Positions 59,415-64,000 of a stretch of 64,000 nucleotides of DNA are shown piece after piece. The translations under genes were made by a program, and so were the position numbers. The DNA comes from CAZCAC01 sp964496575 (GTDB taxonomy: Bacteria; Planctomycetota; UBA1135; GCA-002686595): positions 17,131 to 81,130 of the forward strand of contig CAZCAC010000027.1 of NCBI GenBank assembly GCA_964496575.1. The letters are read 5' to 3'. A model generated the notes under the pieces. That model did not search any database. It was not told the origin of the DNA and was given only the letters and a program-made list of their open reading frames with translations. Every line of letters starts with the position of its first letter. The first letter of the stretch is position 1.

Positions 59415-60479
59415 TCAGCCCTCTCCGGCGCGAATCCGCCGCGCCCCCTCGACCATCGCCAGGTAGTTCTCCACCGGCACGTAGTCGGGGATCGAGTTGC
59501 CCGAGCCCAGCGCATAGCCGCGAGCCGCGGCCCGGTACTCCGTGCCGAGGCGTTCGACTTCCGCGGTGATCTCGGCGGGCGGGCGGCGGCAGAGGAAGTC
59601 CATGTCGAAGCCGCCGAGCAGGCCGATGCGGTCGCCGTACTCCTCGATCCAGCGATGAAACGGCGCGATCGCGTCCTCGTTCGAGTGCTTCGCGTCGATC
59701 CCCGCCGCCAGGAACTCCTCCATCACCGTGAAGATGTTGCCGCAGGAGTGCCAGAGGAACGGCTTGCCGGCGGCGTGCACCCGATCGATCACGCGTCGAT
59801 ACTCGGGAACGATCCGCTCACGCACCGTGCCAGGGTTGGTGAGCAGCGAGGTCTTGAACCCGAGATCGTCGCCGATGCGACAGGCGACGAAGGCGTCCGC
59901 GTGGCGCGCGAGGAAGCGCTCCCACAACGAGACGAGCAGCTCGCCGATCCTCCGGAACAGATCGGCGTAGAGCTCGGGGTCGTCGACCTGCATGAACGGG
60001 AGGCACTCGAGTCCGACCAGGTCCTCGCTGATCTCGAAGACGCCGTTGCCGATTCCGCCGACCGCCATCATTCCCTCGGGCAACTCCTCGGCCAGCGCCT
60101 CGAACCAGATCGACGAGCGCTGCCAGAAGCGGTCGAAGAGCTCCGCCCACGGGTACGCCTCGAAGTCGGCGCGGTTCTGGATCGGCCCCGGGCGGCCGCC
60201 CATCAGCGCCCCGGAATCGGGCAGGATGCTCGTCACGCAGATCTCGAAGGAGACCACGTCGTAGGTCATCTCCCGGAAGAAGCGGCAGTAGTGACGCAGG
60301 AACTCGCGGATGTCGGCCTCGTCGCCGGCGCCGAGCTCCGCGAAGCGCAGGTCGAGAACCCGCTCCATGATCGAGACGTCGACGAGGTGCTCGTAGAGCG
60401 GCAGGCGGGTCGGCCGCTCGTTGCGCATCACCGCAGCGAAGTGCCGGTAATCGGGCTGGAAGGGGGTCGGAGGGCTCAT
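59415..60479 (-). CDS. Uroporphyrinogen decarboxylase (URO-D)-superfamily protein 2
   Basis: The 354-residue TIM-barrel protein has Leu-Pro-Leu-Tyr-Glu-His, Asp-Asp-Leu-Gly-Phe-Lys, Phe-Leu-Trp-His-Ser-Cys-Gly-Asn, Ala-Lys-His-Ser-Asn-Glu-Asp and Gly-Gly-Phe-Asp-Met-Asp-Phe-Leu near its end. These match the MtaA/CmuA-like side of the superfamily rather than HemE. The His-Ser-Cys-Gly position is the likely zinc site. The open frame extends upstream through a shadow region; ATG 60479 starts conserved sequence. It is divergent from the TatD-like gene, with 289 bases between that show no gene. It is similar in style to the first UroD-like gene but not closely similar. Confidence 0.88.
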   Translation of the reverse strand: MSPPTPFQPDYRHFAAVMRNERPTRLPLYEHLVDVSIMERVLDLRFAELGAGDEADIREFLRHYCRFFREMTYDVVSFEICVTSILPDSGALMGGRPGPIQNRADFEAYPWAELFDRFWQRSSIWFEALAEELPEGMMAVGGIGNGVFEISEDLVGLECLPFMQVDDPELYADLFRRIGELLVSLWERFLARHADAFVACRIGDDLGFKTSLLTNPGTVRERIVPEYRRVIDRVHAAGKPFLWHSCGNIFTVMEEFLAAGIDAKHSNEDAIAPFHRWIEEYGDRIGLLGGFDMDFLCRRPPAEITAEVERLGTEYRAAARGYALGSGNSIPDYVPVENYLAMVEGARRIRAGEG

Positions 60480-60768
60480 GGCGGCCGTACGGTAGCAAGT
60501 CCGCCGCCTCGCGTCGGCCCGCCCCCGTGCCTCCGCCTCCGGAGCGCGGGGTATCGCGGCGATCAGAAATCCGGATTGCGCGAACCGTCGGGCCCCTCCG
60601 CGACATCTCCGTGTCGACCGGCACTTCTGCCGGTTCGAGCGTGCCTGCGCCGGGGGTGGGGAAACCCGCTCTCGGTGCAGCTTCATGCCCTCGGCGCGGT
60701 CGGCGCCGAGACCGAGGTCCTTGCGGCCCGCCGGCTTCGGGTCTAGCCTGCCCGACCCAGGCGGCCCC

Positions 60769-61527
60769 ATGACCCTCTTCGACGCCCACTGTCACCTCGA
60801 CCAGCTGGACGACCCCGCGGCGGCGCTCGAACGCGCGGTGGAGGCCGGCGTCGAGCGCATCCTGGCCGTGAGCGAGGACGCCGCCTCGGGGCGGGCGGCG
60901 CTGCAGCTGAAGCGCGAGTTCCCCGAGCGCGTGCTCGCCGGCGTCGGCCTGCACCCGGCGATCCTGTTCGAGCTCTCCGCGGAGGAGCTCGACGAGAACC
61001 GGCGCTTCGTCGAGGAGCGGATCGGCGAGGCGGACGTGCTGGGCGAGGTCGGGCTCGACCACAAGCACGCGCAGGACGACGAGCAGAAGCGGTTCCAGGA
61101 GGAGCTGCTCGAGCGTCTCCTGGTCGTCGCGGCGGACGCGGGGAAGCCGATCAACCTGCACTCGCGTCGCGCGCAGCGGCGCGTGATGGAGATCGCCATC
61201 CGCTACACGAAGGAGACCGGCCTCCCGGCGCTCCTGCACTGGTTCACCGCCTCGAAAAAGCTGATCCGCCTCTGCGGGCCGGAGGGCGTCTACGTCTCGG
61301 TCGGGCCCTCGGTGCTCTTCGACGGTCCGGCGCGCGAGGTGTGCGTCGAGATCCCCGAGCACCTCCTCCTCGTCGAGACCGACAGCCCGGTCCCCTACGG
61401 CGGCGAGCCCGCCGAGCCCGCCTGGGCGGCGCGCGTGGTCGAACGACTGGCCGAGCTGCGCGGCGTGACCGCGGAGCGGCTCGCGGATCGACTGGCCGAG
61501 AACTTCAGCACCTATCTCAGGGAGTAG
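60769..61527 (+). CDS. TatD-family metal-dependent DNase-like hydrolase
   Basis: The 252-residue TIM-barrel protein starts with the metal motif Asp-Ala-His-Cys-His-Leu-Asp and has Gly-Leu-His-Pro, Gly-Glu-Val-Gly-Leu-Asp, Asn-Leu-His-Ser-Arg-Arg-Ala, Leu-His-Trp-Phe-Thr and Leu-Val-Glu-Thr-Asp-Ser-Pro, all in TatD order. It is likely a 3-prime exonuclease or related phosphoesterase. It has no signal peptide. ATG 60769 is the first in the conserved part. The small membrane protein gene follows seven bases later. Confidence 0.93.
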   Translation: MTLFDAHCHLDQLDDPAAALERAVEAGVERILAVSEDAASGRAALQLKREFPERVLAGVGLHPAILFELSAEELDENRRFVEERIGEADVLGEVGLDHKHAQDDEQKRFQEELLERLLVVAADAGKPINLHSRRAQRRVMEIAIRYTKETGLPALLHWFTASKKLIRLCGPEGVYVSVGPSVLFDGPAREVCVEIPEHLLLVETDSPVPYGGEPAEPAWAARVVERLAELRGVTAERLADRLAENFSTYLRE

Positions 61528-61533
61528 GATCGA

Positions 61534-61893
61534 ATGAGCTACACGTCGCAACCGAAGGTCGTCGGCTGGTTCAAGGGGTACTGCGGGCTGCTCGCCGTGA
61601 TGTACTTCCTCCTGCTGCTGCTGGGAGTCGCCTTCTTCGTCATTCCGCCGCACGAGCTGGAGATGGCCGAGGATGAGGCGTACCTCTCCGGCGGGATCAT
61701 GATCCTCATGGCGCTGCCCTTCCTGCTCGCCTCGCTCCTGCCCCTGTTCGTGCGCCCGCAACCCTGGGTCTGGCTGTACGGCATCGTGGTCATCTGCCTC
61801 GGCATGACCAGCTGCTGCACGCTGCCGGCCGCGATCCCGCTCCTGATCTTCTGGATCAAGCCGGAAGCGCGGGCCTTCTACGGGCGTGACTGA
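61534..61893 (+). CDS. Small three-helix membrane protein, unknown
   Basis: The 119-residue protein has hydrophobic segments near 15-38, 53-72 and 79-108, with a short acidic loop after the first. I recognise no family; its composition is that of a small membrane protein. It lies between TatD and the MBL-fold gene with short gaps, probably in one transcript. The start ATG at 61534 is close after the TatD stop. Confidence 0.65.
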   Translation: MSYTSQPKVVGWFKGYCGLLAVMYFLLLLLGVAFFVIPPHELEMAEDEAYLSGGIMILMALPFLLASLLPLFVRPQPWVWLYGIVVICLGMTSCCTLPAAIPLLIFWIKPEARAFYGRD

Positions 61894-61907
61894 GCCGGCA
61901 GAGCCTC

Positions 61908-62657
61908 ATGCTGATCCAAGGACGCGTCTGCAGCTTCATCCTGGCCACCGCGGCAGCGAGCGGCCTCCTCGCCTGCGGGACGAGCGAGGCTCCCACCTCG
62001 TCCCCGGAGATCGCCCCTTCCGCTCCGGAGCTCGAGCTCGCCGTCGACCGCTTCGAGGTGAACGTCGGCTCCCCCGGCCGCGAGTTCCTCGAGAACACCT
62101 ATCTGGTTCGCGACCTGAGCAGCGGAGACGCGGTGATCATCGATCCGGGGGCCCGGAGCGAGGCGCTGGAGGCGCTCGTCGGGGATGAGGAGCTCACGGT
62201 TCGCGCCGTCCTCAATACGCACGGCCACTTCGATCACGTCGGCGCCAACGCGGCCCTCCGGGAGCGGTTCGGAGTGGAGGTCCTCGCGCACGCCGGGGAC
62301 GAGCACCTCTACCGCGGGGAGGACTCGGCTCTCGTGCCCACGACCTGGCTCTCCGAGGAATCGATGCTGCGCTTCGGTGCGCTCGAGGTCACCGTCCTCC
62401 ACACGCCGGGCCACACGCCGGGGAGCGTCTGCTACCTGATCGATTCGTTCCTGTTCAGCGGCGACACCCTCTTTCGCTCCTCGATCGGCCGCACCTGGGA
62501 CGACGGCGCCGGCTCGGCGGAGGCGAACAAGCGCCGCCTGGTCGAGGGGATCCGGCGAGAGCTCCTGGCGCTGCCCGACTCGACCCTCGTCTACCCCGGC
62601 CACGGGGGGCGGACGATGATCGGGCGGGAGCGAGGGGAGAATCCGTTCCTGAAGTAG
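61908..62657 (+). CDS. MBL-fold hydrolase, lipoprotein (glyoxalase II-like)
   Basis: The 249-residue protein has a lipoprotein signal ending Leu-Leu-Ala-Cys (Cys23). The metallo-beta-lactamase core shows Thr-His-Gly-His-Phe-Asp-His (104-110), Thr-Pro-Gly-His-Thr-Pro-Gly-Ser, Phe-Ser-Gly-Asp-Thr-Leu-Phe and Tyr-Pro-Gly-His-Gly at the right spacings for two metals. It resembles glyoxalase II-type thioesterases, but being exported and lipid-anchored suggests a different substrate. It lies 14 bases after the membrane protein gene. Confidence 0.9.
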   Translation: MLIQGRVCSFILATAAASGLLACGTSEAPTSSPEIAPSAPELELAVDRFEVNVGSPGREFLENTYLVRDLSSGDAVIIDPGARSEALEALVGDEELTVRAVLNTHGHFDHVGANAALRERFGVEVLAHAGDEHLYRGEDSALVPTTWLSEESMLRFGALEVTVLHTPGHTPGSVCYLIDSFLFSGDTLFRSSIGRTWDDGAGSAEANKRRLVEGIRRELLALPDSTLVYPGHGGRTMIGRERGENPFLK

Positions 62658-62816
62658 GTCGATCCCAGGGCGGAAATCGCCGTTTTCGGCCCCGAGAGGG
62701 CTACCACACCGGCCAAGGCAGAGGACTGTTCTTAATTGGAAGTTCCTATCAGGGGGCCCCTTCAGGCGGTTGATGAGGGGGAGCGGGGTCGTCCGGGTAG
62801 CGGCTCCGGGGAGCAC

Positions 62817-63266
62817 ATGGGAAAGGAGCGACACACGCGTCAGGAGAGGGTGCAGACTCGCTGCGGCCGGCGAGCGGGCTTCACCATGGTGGAGCTGATG
62901 GTGGCGATCAGCATCCTTCTCTTCGCCGTCTCGGGGGCCGTGGCCAGCCAGATCTACTCGCATCGACTCACCACGACCGGCGCCGAGACCAGTGCCGCGA
63001 TGGCCGACCTGCAGGCCTGCATGGAGCGAATCCTGCTCCGGCCCGTGGACACGATCCCGATCGCCGGCAGCACCTTCGAGGCGGACCAGCCAGTGGCCGC
63101 CTACGAGGGGCTGCACCTCACCGGTGAGCGGATCGTGCCCACCTATCCGGGGTACGCGGTCGGCGGGGAAGTGCCCGATCCGCTGGAGATCGTGCTGACC
63201 ATCACCTGGAGAGATCACGGCGGCAGACCGCGCACGCTGCGCCTGGCCTGCATGAAGACGCAATGA
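62817..63266 (+). CDS. Type IV pilin-like prepilin (PilV/GspI-type)
   Basis: The 149-residue protein has the prepilin motif Arg-Arg-Ala-Gly-Phe-Thr-Met-Val-Glu-Leu-Met-Val-Ala-Ile-Ser, cut before Phe with Glu at +5, then a hydrophobic helix and a beta-rich C-terminus. Its leader of about 22 residues is long for the class. The ATG at 62817 has GGGGAG upstream; an earlier in-frame ATG is less likely. The stop overlaps the next prepilin by four bases (ATGA), so the two are co-made minor pseudopilins. Confidence 0.9.
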   Translation: MGKERHTRQERVQTRCGRRAGFTMVELMVAISILLFAVSGAVASQIYSHRLTTTGAETSAAMADLQACMERILLRPVDTIPIAGSTFEADQPVAAYEGLHLTGERIVPTYPGYAVGGEVPDPLEIVLTITWRDHGGRPRTLRLACMKTQ

Positions 63267-63946
63267 AGTACGCTCCCAAGCACCGCTCGCGACGAGGAGG
63301 CTTCACCCTGCTGGAGGTGACCATCAGCGCCTCCTTGATGCTGCTCATGACCGGGGCGCTGGTGCAGGCGCTGCGCGGCCTCCAGGGCCTGACCACGACC
63401 TCCGGGGATCAGGCCAATCTCCAGACCTTGGGGGACCGGGCTCTGCTGGAGATCATGAACGAGCTGCGCACCTCGGGCGTCGCTCTGTCGGCCGGGAAGG
63501 AGTTCCCTTACGTCTTCGACGATGGAGTCCCCGACCCGGAGTTCATCCTTCACGGCCATACCCCCGCGCAGGAGAACGCCGACCCCGGAGACCCGGATTT
63601 CGGGCCGAACCGGGAGCTCGTATACCTGGTCCCTCAGGACCTCGACGGAGATCGACGACCCGACCTCGACGCGAATGGAGCGCTGGTCTGGAGCGTCGAT
63701 GAGATGAGTCTGGTGGTCAACACCAGGCCGGACGGCTTCAACTACCTCGAGCAACGCACCAATGGTGGAGCCCCCCGGACGCTGGCTCGCCACGTGGAGC
63801 GGGTGGTGTTTGATGACGCGGCATCGTCAGGATTCCAGATCCCTCTGGGCAGCGTGCGGGTTCGCCTGTTCTTCCGACGCACGGATGGAAGGGGGAACCT
63901 GATCCGCTATCGGAACGAAGCGGTCGTCAATCTCAGGAACGGGTAG
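63263..63946 (+). CDS. Prepilin-type protein (PilW-like minor pilin)
   Basis: The 227-residue protein has Arg-Arg-Gly-Gly-Phe-Thr-Leu-Leu-Glu-Val-Thr-Ile-Ser-Ala with a short basic leader and a hydrophobic helix, then a beta-rich domain of about 200 residues like PilW/GspJ minor pilins. Segment Pro-Gly-Asp-Pro-Asp-Phe-Gly-Pro-Asn and a Gly-Asp-Arg-Arg-Pro-Asp-Leu-Asp loop may bind calcium. It overlaps the preceding prepilin by four bases. The pilus assembly genes would be downstream outside the window. Confidence 0.9.
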   Translation: MKYAPKHRSRRGGFTLLEVTISASLMLLMTGALVQALRGLQGLTTTSGDQANLQTLGDRALLEIMNELRTSGVALSAGKEFPYVFDDGVPDPEFILHGHTPAQENADPGDPDFGPNRELVYLVPQDLDGDRRPDLDANGALVWSVDEMSLVVNTRPDGFNYLEQRTNGGAPRTLARHVERVVFDDAASSGFQIPLGSVRVRLFFRRTDGRGNLIRYRNEAVVNLRNG

Positions 63947-64000
63947 GTAACTCCATCGGTAAGCCACCGCCTCTGGCGGTGAGACTCGAAAAGGCTCCGC

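Noticed and set aside
59818..61761. 647-residue open frame on the minus strand
   Set aside because: It overlaps the UroD-like gene in another frame and is antisense to TatD; no domain or start signal.
1..64000. CRISPR arrays, rRNA, tRNA, insertion sequences, phage genes
   Set aside because: I saw no spaced direct repeats, no rRNA or tRNA-like stretches, and no transposase, integrase or phage structural genes in the readable frames.

Overview
The window is high-GC DNA (roughly two-thirds G+C by eye) with dense coding on both strands. The gene content points to a member of the Planctomycetota. It has many large exported proteins, Gfo/Idh/MocA oxidoreductases (one with a twin-arginine signal), sugar-phosphate isomerase-type TIM barrels, ThuA and uroporphyrinogen-decarboxylase-like enzymes, two BlaI/M56 regulator-sensor pairs, an ECF sigma factor next to a membrane Ser/Thr kinase, and a GlyGly-CTERM/rhombosortase pair. 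The phylum call is an inference from gene content; no rRNA, tRNA or CRISPR was seen.

Layout. 1-1947: two exported proteins ending in a shared cysteine-rich C-terminal domain (called here the CFG domain, after its Tyr-Cys-Phe-Gly start). 2019-9233: a TrmO-like protein with a Tat-type leader, an SDR, a UroD-like protein plus Tat-exported Gfo/Idh oxidoreductase, an aminotransferase and an exported helical-barrel hydrolase-like protein. 9385-13829: a Ser/Thr kinase (frameshifted), an ECF sigma factor and a lipoprotein. 13828-17308: an ABC ATPase remnant, a ZIP metal transporter, a CBM9-like protein and a VAT-1-type oxidoreductase. 17581-22284: three CFG-domain proteins. 22529-29836: a six-gene uronate operon. 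29851-32880: an oxidoreductase/TIM barrel/EamA operon. 33005-36247: a glutathione peroxidase and BlaI/M56 system 1. 36529-42144: a gingipain-family protease with a CFG domain and a GH29 fucosidase. 42266-50501: ThuA, BlaI/M56 system 2, a radical SAM/SPASM fusion and a patatin lipoprotein. 50554-56025: an M14 peptidase and two CFG-domain proteins. 56093-58779: rhombosortase and its probable VIT/vWA substrate. 58923-63946: small membrane proteins, a second UroD-like protein, a TatD-like nuclease, an MBL lipoprotein and two prepilins running to the window edge.

The two strongest leads are these. First, eight secreted proteins with unrelated N-terminal parts (C25 protease, C-type lectin, FG-GAP propeller, choice-of-anchor J, BNR-like and others) share one C-terminal domain of about 155 residues that always stops at the same point, as a sorting, anchoring or secretion domain would. 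Second, the operon uxaC - SDR - HAD - LarA-family epimerase - PPi-type PfkA - gnd lacks mannonate dehydratase and the KDG steps. It suggests a route glucuronate - fructuronate - mannonate - gluconate - 6-phosphogluconate - ribulose 5-phosphate, with a nickel-pincer C2 epimerase as the link.

Two different BlaI-type operators, several strong hairpins between convergent genes, and a 13-base element shared by two sugar-gene control regions are also visible.
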